From an uncultured Oscillospiraceae bacterium (GTDB taxonomy: Bacteria > Bacillota > Clostridia > Oscillospirales > Oscillospiraceae): a DNA stretch of 17,209 nt. Every line of letters begins with the position of its first letter. Within the stretch, counting starts at the first letter, position 1. Below are positions 7,004-13,981 of the stretch, one piece after another. Below the pieces are notes generated by a model. That model searched no databases. It was not told the origin of the DNA and was given only the letters and a program-made list of their open reading frames with translations. Both the position numbers and the translations under genes were made by a program. Where the stretch lies: assembly GCA_905234575.1 (NCBI GenBank), contig CAJOIG010000030.1, forward strand, positions 1 to 17,209, in the 5' to 3' direction.

Positions 7004-7471
7004 TCAGACGAGGAGCACCACGGCGTGGCAGCGCATGCCCGTGCCGTCGCCGGTGAAGCCCATGTGTTCCTCCGTGGTCGCCTTCACGCTGACGGCAGAG
7101 ACGTCCACGCCGAGGTCCTCGGCGATGCAGCGCCGCATGGCGTCCAGATACGGCGCGAGCTTCGGGCGCTGGGCGATCATGGTGACGTCGCAGTTTCCGA
7201 CGACATACCCGGCCTCGCGGACGCGGCGGACGCATTCCCGCAGGATGACGCGGCTGTCGATCCCCTCGGTGTTCGGGTCGTTGTCCGGGAACAGATGGCC
7301 GATGTCCCCCATGGCCGCCGCGCCGAGGATGGCGTCGGACAGGGCATGCAGCAGGACGTCCGCGTCCGAATGCCCGTCCAGGCCCTTTTCGTAGGGGATC
7401 TCCACCCCGCCCAGGATGAGGCGGCGACCCTCGATCAGTCGGTGGGCGTCGTATCCGTGTCCGATTCGCAT
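7004..7471 (-). CDS. ispF: 2-C-methyl-D-erythritol 2,4-cyclodiphosphate synthase IspF
   Basis: IspF catalyses the fifth step of the MEP isoprenoid pathway, cyclising CDP-ME 2-phosphate to MEcPP with release of CMP. The 155-residue length is standard. It has the zinc ligands D8 and H10 in GYDAH and H42 in VLLHAL. It also has the loop GHSDAD, DIGHLFPDNDP (56-66) and the conserved C-terminal ATTEEHMGFTGDGTG (131-145). The ATG at 7469-7471 has a strong AAGGAGG ribosome binding site at 7480-7486. It overlaps the end of ispD by 37 nt, so the two are co-expressed. A longer in-frame extension to 7966 is antisense-free but reads through ispD and was discarded. A strong terminator follows. Confidence 0.96.
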   Translation of the reverse strand: MRIGHGYDAHRLIEGRRLILGGVEIPYEKGLDGHSDADVLLHALSDAILGAAAMGDIGHLFPDNDPNTEGIDSRVILRECVRRVREAGYVVGNCDVTMIAQRPKLAPYLDAMRRCIAEDLGVDVSAVSVKATTEEHMGFTGDGTGMRCHAVVLLV

Positions 7472-8190
7472 GTCTCGTTCCTCCTTCGCAGGATCAGCTC
7501 CGCCAGCTGCAGGTCCAGCGGCGTCGTGATCTTGATGTTCTCCTCGCTCCCTTCGCTGAGCCAGACCGCGCCGCCGATCCGTTCCACCGCCGAGGCGTCG
7601 TCCGTGACGGCAGCGCCGGACTGCCGGGCCGCCAGCAGCGCCGCGCGGATGATGTCCCGCTGGAAGCACTGGGGCGTCTGCACGGCGTACAGCGCAGAGC
7701 GGTCCGGGGTCTCTTTCACGATATTCTCCGCGGCGACCTTGACGGTGTCGCGCACCGGGACCGCGGGGATCGCGGCGCCGTGACGGTAGGCGTCCCACAC
7801 GACGGCGTCGATGAGCTCCGGGGTGACGAGGGGCCGCGCTCCGTCGTGAATGGCGACGATCCCGCATCGGTTCGACGCCGCCAGGACCCCCGCGAGGCAG
7901 GAGTCCGTCCGGGTCTCCCCGCCCGGGACGATCCGCGCGAGCTTCGAGAGGCCCCATCCTCCGCATACGGTCTTCAGCTCCTCCAGCCGGGACGGATGCG
8001 TGACGAGCACGATCTCGTCCACGAGCGACGCCCGCTCAAAGGCACGGAGGCTGTGGAGAAGCACCGGGGTCCCGCCCAGCAGCTCGCGGAGCTTGTCCTT
8101 CCCGTAGCGCGTGCCGGAGCCGGCCGCTACGATCACTCCCGCCGCCCGCGGACAGCGGGCAGTGCGAATCCTATCTGCCAAACCGCTCAT
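7435..8190 (-). CDS. ispD: 2-C-methyl-D-erythritol 4-phosphate cytidylyltransferase IspD
   Basis: IspD transfers CMP from CTP to MEP, the third step of the MEP pathway. The 251-residue protein carries the expected motifs: the CTP-binding loop VAAGSGTRYGKDK (21-33), GGETRTDS (90-97), AIHDGARP (113-120), VPVRDTVK (144-151), QTPQ (171-174), TDD (186-188) and NIKITTP (218-224). The lysine after the GSGTR loop is present. An N-terminal extension of about 15 residues precedes the usual family start, but the ATG at 8188-8190 has a GAGGA element upstream and a promoter at a proper distance, so it was kept. ispF follows with a 37-nt overlap. Confidence 0.95.
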   Translation of the reverse strand: MSGLADRIRTARCPRAAGVIVAAGSGTRYGKDKLRELLGGTPVLLHSLRAFERASLVDEIVLVTHPSRLEELKTVCGGWGLSKLARIVPGGETRTDSCLAGVLAASNRCGIVAIHDGARPLVTPELIDAVVWDAYRHGAAIPAVPVRDTVKVAAENIVKETPDRSALYAVQTPQCFQRDIIRAALLAARQSGAAVTDDASAVERIGGAVWLSEGSEENIKITTPLDLQLAELILRRRNETCESDTDTTPTD

Positions 8191-8212
8191 AACTCGTCCT
8201 CATATCCGGTTC

Positions 8213-8241
8213 TTGAGCCGCATAGGCTCTGTCGGTATTAT
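8213..8241 (+). promoter_or_regulatory. Predicted promoter of the flippase gene
   Basis: On the plus strand there is a -35 TTGAGC (8213-8218), a 17-nt spacer and a -10 TATTAT (8236-8241, five of six consensus bases). The start would fall near 8248, about 40 nt before the flippase ATG. The -10 sequence lies in the palindrome GGTATTATACC and overlaps the ispD -10 box on the other strand. Confidence 0.55.
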
Positions 8242-8265
8242 ACCCGCTTTCCGCGGGATGTGCAA
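8237..8265 (-). promoter_or_regulatory. Predicted promoter of ispDF
   Basis: On the minus strand there is a -35 TTGCAC (8260-8265), a 17-nt spacer and a perfect -10 TATAAT (8237-8242). Transcription would start near 8230, giving a leader of about 40 nt before the ispD ATG. It shares its -10 box with the divergent flippase promoter, so the two should not be occupied together. Confidence 0.62.
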
Positions 8266-8287
8266 GCCGGACCGGGAGGGTATCGAA

Positions 8288-9820
8288 ATGAAAGACCGCA
8301 CGCTTGCCTTGAACACCGCCCTGCTCACTGCATCCGGCCTCCTGCTGCGGTTCGTCGGCATGGTGTGGCAGGTTTGGCTCGTCGGCCGCATCGGCGAGGC
8401 GGGCATCGGCCTGTTCCAGCTCGTGATGAGCGTAGGGACGCTCGCGGCGACGGTGGCCGTTTCGGGCAGCCGCTTTACGACCACGCGGCTGGTGTCGGAG
8501 GAGCTCGGCCTTCGACGGCCGGATGGGGCCGCGGAGGCCCTCGGCATCTGTCTGCTGTACGGGCTGTTCTTCGGTCTCGCGGCGGGCATGGCGCTGCTGT
8601 GGCTCGCGGAGCCGCTGGGATTTCTCTGGCTCGGTGATGCGAGAACCGTGCGTCCACTCCTGCTGCTCGCCATGGAAATGCCGCTCACCGGCCTGGACTC
8701 CGTATTCCACGGATACTTCACCGCCGTGGGCCGGGTCTGGAAAAGCGTCCTCGTCGCGATCGCGCAGCAGCTCGTCACCATCGGCGCGACGGCTTTCCTG
8801 CTGACCGGCGTTCCCGCGGGGAATCTGGAGCTTGCCTGTCTTGCCATCACCCTGGGGCGGCTGTTCGGGGCGATACTTGAACTCATCGCGATGGCGGTCG
8901 TCTACGCGCAGGACCGGAGGGCGCACGGCATCCGGCGGGGGAATGCGCGTCACACCGGCGCCGGAATGACCGATCGGATGCTGTCCATCGCGCTGCCCCT
9001 TGCCGCTGCCTCTTATGCGCGCAGCGGTCTTTCCACGGTGCAGCATCTTCTCGTGCCGGTGGGGCTCCGGGCATCGGGACTCGGCGCGGAGACGGCGCTC
9101 GCGGACTACGGGATCATCCAGGGCATGGCGCTGCCGGTGGTCCTGTTCCCCTCCTGCGTCCTGATGGCCGCGGCGGAGCTGCTTGTCCCAAAGCTCACGA
9201 TGCAGCAGGTGCAAAGCGAGAGCGGCGACATCCGGGACACGGCGGAGCGCACGCTGGGCCTAGGCTTTCGCTTTGCCGCGCTCTGCGCCGCCCTGCTCTT
9301 CGCCCTCGGCGGACCGCTCGGGCAGGCGCTGTACGACTCCGCGGACGCCGGGCGGTTCATCCGGCTGTTCGCGCTCATCGTGCCCGTCATGTACCTCGAC
9401 ATGCTGACGGACGGCTGTCTGAAGGGCCTCGGGGACATGATGTTCTGCATGCTCGTGAATATCGCGGACGCGGGGCTCTCGGCGCTGATGGTCTGGCTCC
9501 TCCTGCCGCGCTGGGGACTGGGCGCCTACATCGCGACGATCTGCTTCACGGAGCTGTTCAATTTCGTGCTGAGCTACGTTCGCCTGCGGAAAAAGACCGG
9601 ACTGCGGCCGGATCTGCGCCGCGGCGTTTCGATCACCGCGCTTGCCGCGGTCGCCGGCGCCGGAGCCTGGGCTCTGAATAAAACGATAAACGCCGGAAAC
9701 AGCGTTCCGGCGCTTATCGTTTCGATCCTGTTCGGATGTCTGATCTACGGATTACCTCGGATTATTGGGGGGGCAGCAGGCAGACCTGCATCTTGCAGAC
9801 CACGTCGCCCGTATTGGTGA
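8288..9820 (+). CDS. SpoVB/MurJ-like oligosaccharide flippase (MOP superfamily)
   Basis: This 510-residue polytopic membrane protein has about 12-14 hydrophobic helices. It starts with a TASGLLLRFVGMVWQVWLVGRIGEAGIG segment, typical of the SpoVB/polysaccharide-biosynthesis branch of the MOP superfamily. A central IALPLAAASYARSGLSTVQHLLVP and a later DMLTDGCLKGLGDMM fit the second half of the same fold. Such proteins flip lipid-linked sugars or peptidoglycan precursors; the exact lipid is unknown, and a role in spore cortex or cell wall is a family-based guess. The ATG at 8288-8290 has a GGGAGGG ribosome binding site 7 nt upstream, and longer starts lack one. The last codons run 59 nt into the end of the convergent cupin gene, through a seven-G run and an Arg/Pro-rich tail. 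The true C-terminus may therefore be shorter, or the tail altered by an indel. Confidence 0.88.
   Translation: MKDRTLALNTALLTASGLLLRFVGMVWQVWLVGRIGEAGIGLFQLVMSVGTLAATVAVSGSRFTTTRLVSEELGLRRPDGAAEALGICLLYGLFFGLAAGMALLWLAEPLGFLWLGDARTVRPLLLLAMEMPLTGLDSVFHGYFTAVGRVWKSVLVAIAQQLVTIGATAFLLTGVPAGNLELACLAITLGRLFGAILELIAMAVVYAQDRRAHGIRRGNARHTGAGMTDRMLSIALPLAAASYARSGLSTVQHLLVPVGLRASGLGAETALADYGIIQGMALPVVLFPSCVLMAAAELLVPKLTMQQVQSESGDIRDTAERTLGLGFRFAALCAALLFALGGPLGQALYDSADAGRFIRLFALIVPVMYLDMLTDGCLKGLGDMMFCMLVNIADAGLSALMVWLLLPRWGLGAYIATICFTELFNFVLSYVRLRKKTGLRPDLRRGVSITALAAVAGAGAWALNKTINAGNSVPALIVSILFGCLIYGLPRIIGGAAGRPASCRPRRPYW
9680..9722 (-). terminator. Terminator of the cupin gene, embedded in the flippase coding sequence
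   Basis: On the minus strand the arms are 9705-9722 and 9681-9698 with a six-base loop (9699-9704). The stem is 18 pairs long: 17 Watson-Crick pairs and one G-U wobble (9713 with 9690). The same pair would be an A-C mismatch in plus-strand RNA. TTTTATT follows, starting in the stem. It lies 40 nt after the cupin stop at 9762. On the plus strand it codes for the loop between the last two flippase helices (about residues 465-479). Confidence 0.8.
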
Positions 9821-10139
9821 CGGACTTGGCCACGCCGCCGCCGCAGTGGAAGGAATCGCCCTCGTGCAGGACGGTCTCGCCGTCGTCGGTCTTCAGGGTC
9901 ATCTCGCCCTCGAGGATGTAGTAGATGGACTCCAGGGGGTTCGCGCCGAACGCGGTGTGTCCGCCCGGCTCGAAATAGGTGATGCCCATGATCATCTTGC
10001 AGTTCTCGGCCTCGTTCGCGCCGCCGCCGGTCTTGTCGTGCAGACGGGTGGTCTTGCAGTCAAAGTGGCCGGGAGCAGTGTATTCGTAAACCGTGCTGCC
10101 CTCGGTATCCATTTTGCGCTGGATGAAATACTTCGCCAT
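9762..10139 (-). CDS. Small cupin-domain protein
   Basis: This 125-residue protein is a single-domain cupin. The first cupin motif is about residues 57-77 (FEPGGHTAFGANPLESIYYILEG, with H61 and E70). The second is about 88-110 (ETVLHEGDSFHCGGGVAKSVTN, with H98 as a candidate third ligand). The usual H-x-H of motif 1 is absent, so any metal site is unusual and the substrate cannot be told. It may be a small-molecule sensor, an isomerase or an enzyme. It is a stand-alone gene: a predicted promoter and a GAAAGGAAG ribosome binding site lie upstream, and a terminator follows. Its stop lies 59 nt inside the convergent flippase gene. Confidence 0.85.
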   Translation of the reverse strand: MAKYFIQRKMDTEGSTVYEYTAPGHFDCKTTRLHDKTGGGANEAENCKMIMGITYFEPGGHTAFGANPLESIYYILEGEMTLKTDDGETVLHEGDSFHCGGGVAKSVTNTGDVVCKMQVCLLPPQ

Positions 10140-10199
10140 GATATGTACTTCCTTTCAAAAACATTGGTTTCGCGGAAGGCCGCAAAATCGTTCGTTTAT

Positions 10200-10228
10200 A
10201 CTTTAGCACACGCCGGAGGAAAGTGCAA
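10200..10228 (-). promoter_or_regulatory. Possible extended -10 promoter of the cupin gene
   Basis: On the minus strand there is TTGCAC (10223-10228), a 17-nt spacer and TGC-TAAAGT, an extended -10 at 10200-10205. The TTGCAC -35 and spacing match the ispD promoter. The start would be near 10193, with a leader of about 54 nt. An overlapping alternative -10 is TATAAA at 10195-10200. The assignment is moderate because neither box is perfect. Confidence 0.45.
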
Positions 10229-10252
10229 GTCCTCCCGCAAAAATCGACGATC

Positions 10253-10286
10253 AAAAACGACGCGATCCGGCGGACCGCGTCGTTTT
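10253..10286 (-). terminator. Intrinsic terminator after nfnB
   Basis: On the minus strand the arms are 10273-10286 and 10254-10267, with a five-base loop (CGCCG). The stem contains AACGACGCG-type GC-rich pairing and one G-U wobble (10275 with 10265), which would be an A-C mismatch on the plus strand. TTTTT follows at 10253-10257, partly in the stem. It begins 13 nt after the nfnB stop and separates nfnAB from the cupin gene. Confidence 0.85.
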
Positions 10287-10299
10287 CCTTGGGAACTAC

Positions 10300-11694
10300 T
10301 TATTTCTTGGAGAGGTACTCCACGATTCCGGCCGCGGCGACCTTGCCGGCGCCCATGGCCTTGATGACGGTAGCCGCGCCGGTGACGGCGTCGCCGCCCG
10401 CGAACACGCCGGGACGGGAGGTGGCGCCGGTGGCGTCGTCCGCCACGATGCCGCCCTTTTTCGTCGCCTCAAGACCGGGGGTGGTCGTGAGGATCAGGGG
10501 GTTCGGGCTCGTGCCAATGGCGATGATGACGGAGTCCACGTCAATGACGTACTCGCTGCCCTCGACGGGAACGGGCTTGCGGCGGCCGGAGGCGTCGGGC
10601 TCGCCGAGCTCCATCTTGACCACCTTGATGCCGGTGACGTGGTCGTTCTCGTCGCCGAGGATCTCCACGGGGTTGTTGAGGACCTTGAAGATGACCTCCT
10701 CCTCCTGGGCGTGGTGGACCTCCTCCTTACGGGCAGGCAGCTCCTCCATGCCGCGGCGGTAGACGATGTAGACCTCGTCCGCGCCGAGACGCTTCGCGGT
10801 GCGCGCGGCGTCCATGGCGACGTTGCCCGCGCCGACAACGGCGACGCGCTTGCCAATGCGGATGGGGGTATCGTACTCGGGCAGATACGCCTTCATGAGG
10901 TTCGAGCGGGTGAGAAGCTCGTTCGCGGAGAACACACCAAGGAGGTTCTCGCCGGGGATGTGCAGGAACTGGGGCAGGCCGGCGCCGGAGCCGATGAACA
11001 CGGCCTCGTAGCCCTCCTCGAAGAGCTCGTCGATGCTCTCCGCGCGGCCGATGACGGCGTCGGTGATGATCTTGACGCCGAAGTGCTCGAGCTTCGCGAT
11101 CTCCTTCGCGACGATGGCCTTGGGCAGACGGAACTCGGGGATGCCGTACACCAGCACGCCGCCGGCCTTGTGGAAGGCCTCAAAGATGGTGACCTCGTAA
11201 CCCTTGCGGGCCAGGTCGCCGGCGCAGGTCAGACCGGCAGGGCCGGAGCCGACGATGGCGACGCGGTGACCGTTGGACTGCGGGACGGCGGGAGGGCCGT
11301 CCTTGTGGCCGTGGTTCATGTGGTAATCCGCCACGAAGCGCTCGAGACGGCCGATGCCGACGGGCTCGCCCTTGATGCCGCGGACGCACTTGCCCTCGCA
11401 CTGGTTCTCCTGCGGGCAGACGCGGCCGCAGATGGCGGGCAGGCTGTTCGTGGAGGTGATGATCTTGTAAGCCTCGTCGAAGTCGCCCTCCGCGACCTTC
11501 GCGATGAACTCGGGGATGCGGACCGCCACGGGGCAGCCCTCCATGCAGGCGGGGCGCTTGCAGTTCAGGCAGCGCTTGGCCTCGTCGATGGCCATCTCAT
11601 CGGTATAGCCGAGAGCGACCTCGTCAAAATTCTTGTTGCGAACCAGAGGCTCCTGCTCGGGCATCGGGTTCTTGTCCATACGCATATTAGCCAT
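10300..11694 (-). CDS. nfnB: NfnB: NADPH-dependent ferredoxin:NADP oxidoreductase subunit (GltA-type flavoprotein)
   Basis: The 464-residue protein has an N-terminal domain for two [4Fe-4S] clusters with C42, C45, C50, C54 (RCLNCKRPACMEGCP) and C89, C93, C99, C103 (CGRVCPQENQCEGKC). An FAD Rossmann motif follows (GSGPAG, 149-154), then an NADPH Rossmann motif (VVGAGN, 286-291, with YRRGMEELPAR after it) and a C-terminal GVFAGGDAV. It is often annotated as glutamate synthase small subunit. Beside an NfnA-like subunit, and with no glutamate synthase large subunit, the better call is NfnB, which bifurcates electrons between NADH, ferredoxin and NADPH in anaerobes. The start at 11692-11694 (MANMRMDKN) has only a weak ribosome binding site, and a second ATG at 11683-11685 is possible. 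It overlaps the apparent nfnA frame by 130 nt. Confidence 0.9.
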   Translation of the reverse strand: MANMRMDKNPMPEQEPLVRNKNFDEVALGYTDEMAIDEAKRCLNCKRPACMEGCPVAVRIPEFIAKVAEGDFDEAYKIITSTNSLPAICGRVCPQENQCEGKCVRGIKGEPVGIGRLERFVADYHMNHGHKDGPPAVPQSNGHRVAIVGSGPAGLTCAGDLARKGYEVTIFEAFHKAGGVLVYGIPEFRLPKAIVAKEIAKLEHFGVKIITDAVIGRAESIDELFEEGYEAVFIGSGAGLPQFLHIPGENLLGVFSANELLTRSNLMKAYLPEYDTPIRIGKRVAVVGAGNVAMDAARTAKRLGADEVYIVYRRGMEELPARKEEVHHAQEEEVIFKVLNNPVEILGDENDHVTGIKVVKMELGEPDASGRRKPVPVEGSEYVIDVDSVIIAIGTSPNPLILTTTPGLEATKKGGIVADDATGATSRPGVFAGGDAVTGAATVIKAMGAGKVAAAGIVEYLSKK

Positions 11695-12515
11695 GCTCTC
11701 TGGTCCATCGCCGCTTTTTCCTCTTCCGCGTAATAGGTGGAGCGCTTGATGATGCCGTCCCAGTCGACGAGATGCCCGTCGAACTCCGGGCCGTCCACGC
11801 AGGCGAACTTGGTCTCGCCGCCGACGGTCAGACGGCAGGCGCCGCACATGCCGGTGCCGTCCAGCATGATGGGGTTCATGGAAACGATGGTCTTGACGCC
11901 GTACTCCTTCGTGGCCTCGCAGACGCGCTGCATCATGCGGGTCGGGCCGACGCACATGACCTCGTCGTACTGGTTGCCGGCGTCCAGGAGCGCCTTCATC
12001 TTCGTGACGTTGAAGCCGGCCTCGCCGTAGGAGCCGTCATCCGTGGTGATGTAGAGGTTCGTCACGCCCGCGCGCATCTCGTCCTCGAGGATCACGATGT
12101 CCTTGGAGCGGAAGCCCGCGACCATATCCACCTCGATTCCGAGGTCGTGCATGCCCTTCGCGACAGGGTACGCGATGGCGTTGCCGACGCCGCCGCCGAC
12201 CACGCAGACGCGCTTGAGGCCCTCCATGTGGGTCGGGCGGCCGAGCGGACCGACGAAGTCCGCGATATAGTCGCCGGCCTCCATGAGGTTCAGCATACGG
12301 GTGGTCTGACCGACGGGCTGCACCATGATGGTAACGGTGCCCTTCTCGGTGTCGGCCGCGGCAATGGTGACCGGGACGCGTTCACCGAACTCATCCAGCC
12401 GGAAGATGATGAACTGGCCGGGTCTCGCCTTGCGGGCGACCAGCGGTGCCTCGATCACGAATTCCACGACGGTCTTCGCTTCGTTCAGAGGACGCTTGCT
12501 GACAATTTTGAACAT
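11565..12515 (-). CDS. nfnA: NfnA: NADH/ferredoxin-binding FAD and [2Fe-2S] subunit, apparent run-on C-terminus
   Basis: As read, the protein is 316 residues. Residues 1-95 are the FAD domain (ERVPVTIAAAD). Residues 100-200 are the NAD-binding domain (CVVGGGVGNAIAYPVA, VMCVGPTRMMQ). Residues 213-250 are the [2Fe-2S] site with D219, C224, C227 and C239 (MLDGTGMCGACR, FACVDGPEFDG). One Asp and three Cys is the Nfn-type ligand set; four Cys would point to PyrK. Family-like sequence ends at about Q272 (YYAEEEKAAMDQ). The last 44 residues are Arg/Trp/Ser-rich and only mirror nfnB in another frame. A single-base shift near 11700-11710 would give a TAA at 11687-11689 and a usual length of about 277. 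The ATG has an AGGGGGA ribosome binding site and a good promoter upstream. Confidence 0.9.
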   Translation of the reverse strand: MFKIVSKRPLNEAKTVVEFVIEAPLVARKARPGQFIIFRLDEFGERVPVTIAAADTEKGTVTIMVQPVGQTTRMLNLMEAGDYIADFVGPLGRPTHMEGLKRVCVVGGGVGNAIAYPVAKGMHDLGIEVDMVAGFRSKDIVILEDEMRAGVTNLYITTDDGSYGEAGFNVTKMKALLDAGNQYDEVMCVGPTRMMQRVCEATKEYGVKTIVSMNPIMLDGTGMCGACRLTVGGETKFACVDGPEFDGHLVDWDGIIKRSTYYAEEEKAAMDQRAWLICVWTRTRCPSRSLWFATRILTRSLSAIPMRWPSTRPSAA

Positions 12516-12557
12516 ATCTATCCCCCTAGTAATTGATTTGCAGAATCAGCTATGTTG

Positions 12558-12586
12558 ATTATACCAGCAACTTGTCCGAATGGGAA
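12558..12586 (-). promoter_or_regulatory. Extended -10 promoter of nfnAB
   Basis: On the minus strand there is a -35 TTCCCA (12581-12586), a 17-nt spacer and a perfect -10 TATAAT (12558-12563) preceded by TGG, which makes an extended -10. The start would be near 12551, leaving a leader of about 36 nt. The murF stop codon (12601) is only 15 nt upstream and no terminator hairpin is visible between them, so nfnAB may also receive read-through from ddl-murF. Confidence 0.72.
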
Positions 12587-12600
12587 GAAAAATCTATCAA

Positions 12601-13965
12601 TTAACGATGATCGGAAGACTCGCTGCCCGCGCCCGTCAGCGCCGCCACCACCGCCTCGAAGCCCATGGAATGGCTGGCCTTCACCAGAACGGCGTCCCCG
12701 GGACGGACAAGCTCCGGCAGTGCGGCAAGAAGCGCGGGCCGGTCCGGGAACCAGCGGGCTCCCTCGCCGGCGCCCGCCGCGATGTACTCCGCCATGGGAC
12801 CGCAGGCGATCACGAGCGCGCCGGTCCGGGCGGCGTGCTCCCCCACCGAGCGATGCAGCTCCGGCGAGGTCGGGCCGAGCTCCAGCATATCGCCCAGGAT
12901 GGCCACATGCCGCCCCGGGAGCATGGCGAGGCTGTCAAGAGACGTCGTGGTGCTCGTGGGATTGGCGTTGTAGCAGTCGTCCAGGATCGTCATGCCGCCG
13001 CACTCGAGCACCCGCCCGCGGCTGCCGACGGTCTCGAACCGGGCGACGCCGCGCGCGATCTCCGCGTCGGTGAGGCCCAGCTCGATGCCCACCGCCGCGC
13101 CCATCAGGGCGGCATAAACGAGATGGCGGCCAAAGGACGGAATGCGGACCGGGATGCGCCGCTCCCCCGCCCGGATGACACAGCTCATGCCGGACAATCC
13201 GTCGTTCTCGACGGATTCCGCCCGGACATCACAGCTCTCCCCGAAGCCGAACCGCACCGTCCGCCGCCCGAAATCATGGGACCGGAGGAGCTCGTCGTCG
13301 CCGTTTGCGATCACGACGCCGTCCTCCGCCACGCCGGAGATCATCTCTGCCTTGGCCCGCAGAACGCCCGCGCGGTCGCCCAGGAATTCCAGGTGCGCGT
13401 CCCCGATGAGGGTATACACCGCGACGGTGGGCCGGACCATCGCCGCAAGGCGGGTCATCTCCCCGAAGCCGGAGATGCCCATCTCCACCACGGCGGCCTC
13501 ATGCTCCTCCCGCAGGCGGAACAGCGTCAGGGGCACGCCGAGCTCGTTATTGAAATTCTTCTCGGTCTTCAGCGTAGAAAACCGCGCCGACAGCACGGCG
13601 GCGATCATCTCCTTCGCCGTGGTCTTGCCGACGGAGCCCGTGACGCCGACCACCGGGATGTCGAACCGGGCGCGGTAATATGCCGCGAGGGTCCGCAGCG
13701 CCGCCTGCGTATCCGGCACGCGAAGCTGCGGGACGTCGGCCTCCGCGAACCGCTCACAGAGAACGCAGGCCGCTCCCTTCTGCGCGGCAGAAGCTATGAA
13801 GTCGTGCCCGTCCACCCGCTCGCCGGGGATGGCGGCGAAAAGACAGCCGGGCGTGACGGTCCGGCTGTCCGTGGTGATGGAGGAAATATCCGCGTCGGAG
13901 GAGAAATCGCCGCGGGTCTCGCCGCCGACGACGGAGGGCAGTACAGAAAGTGAGAGTTCGCGCAT
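12601..13965 (-). CDS. murF: MurF: UDP-N-acetylmuramoyl-tripeptide--D-alanyl-D-alanine ligase
   Basis: MurF adds the D-Ala-D-Ala dipeptide made by Ddl to the cytoplasmic peptidoglycan precursor, using ATP. The 454-residue protein has the three Mur-ligase domains: an N-terminal UDP-binding part with TTDSRTV (31-37), the central ATPase with P-loop GVTGSVGKTT (107-116), KTEKNFNNELGVP and VVEMGISGFGEM, and a C-terminal part with DDCYNANPTS and AILGDMLELG. The ATG at 13963-13965 has a GGAAGGAA ribosome binding site at 13971-13978, and a 16-codon upstream extension was rejected. It follows ddl by 16 nt on the same strand, matching the two consecutive reactions. No terminator is seen after it. Confidence 0.96.
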   Translation of the reverse strand: MRELSLSVLPSVVGGETRGDFSSDADISSITTDSRTVTPGCLFAAIPGERVDGHDFIASAAQKGAACVLCERFAEADVPQLRVPDTQAALRTLAAYYRARFDIPVVGVTGSVGKTTAKEMIAAVLSARFSTLKTEKNFNNELGVPLTLFRLREEHEAAVVEMGISGFGEMTRLAAMVRPTVAVYTLIGDAHLEFLGDRAGVLRAKAEMISGVAEDGVVIANGDDELLRSHDFGRRTVRFGFGESCDVRAESVENDGLSGMSCVIRAGERRIPVRIPSFGRHLVYAALMGAAVGIELGLTDAEIARGVARFETVGSRGRVLECGGMTILDDCYNANPTSTTTSLDSLAMLPGRHVAILGDMLELGPTSPELHRSVGEHAARTGALVIACGPMAEYIAAGAGEGARWFPDRPALLAALPELVRPGDAVLVKASHSMGFEAVVAALTGAGSESSDHR

Positions 13966-13981
13966 ATCGGTTCCTTCCTGT

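Noticed and set aside
10639..11733. Open frame of 364 codons on the plus strand opposite nfnB.
   Set aside because: Its Asp/Ala/Val/Leu-rich repetitive composition is what the antisense of a GC-biased gene gives. nfnB on the other strand is certain.
10300..12515. nfnAB as glutamate synthase small subunit plus dihydroorotate dehydrogenase electron-transfer subunit (PyrK).
   Set aside because: There is no glutamate synthase large subunit and no pyrD nearby. The Asp plus three Cys ligand set of the first subunit and the adjacency of the two genes fit Nfn better.
12580..13953. Long open frame of 457 codons on the plus strand opposite murF.
   Set aside because: It is the antisense image of murF in GC-rich sequence. 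It has Arg/Gly/His/Ala-rich composition, no ribosome binding site and no family resemblance.
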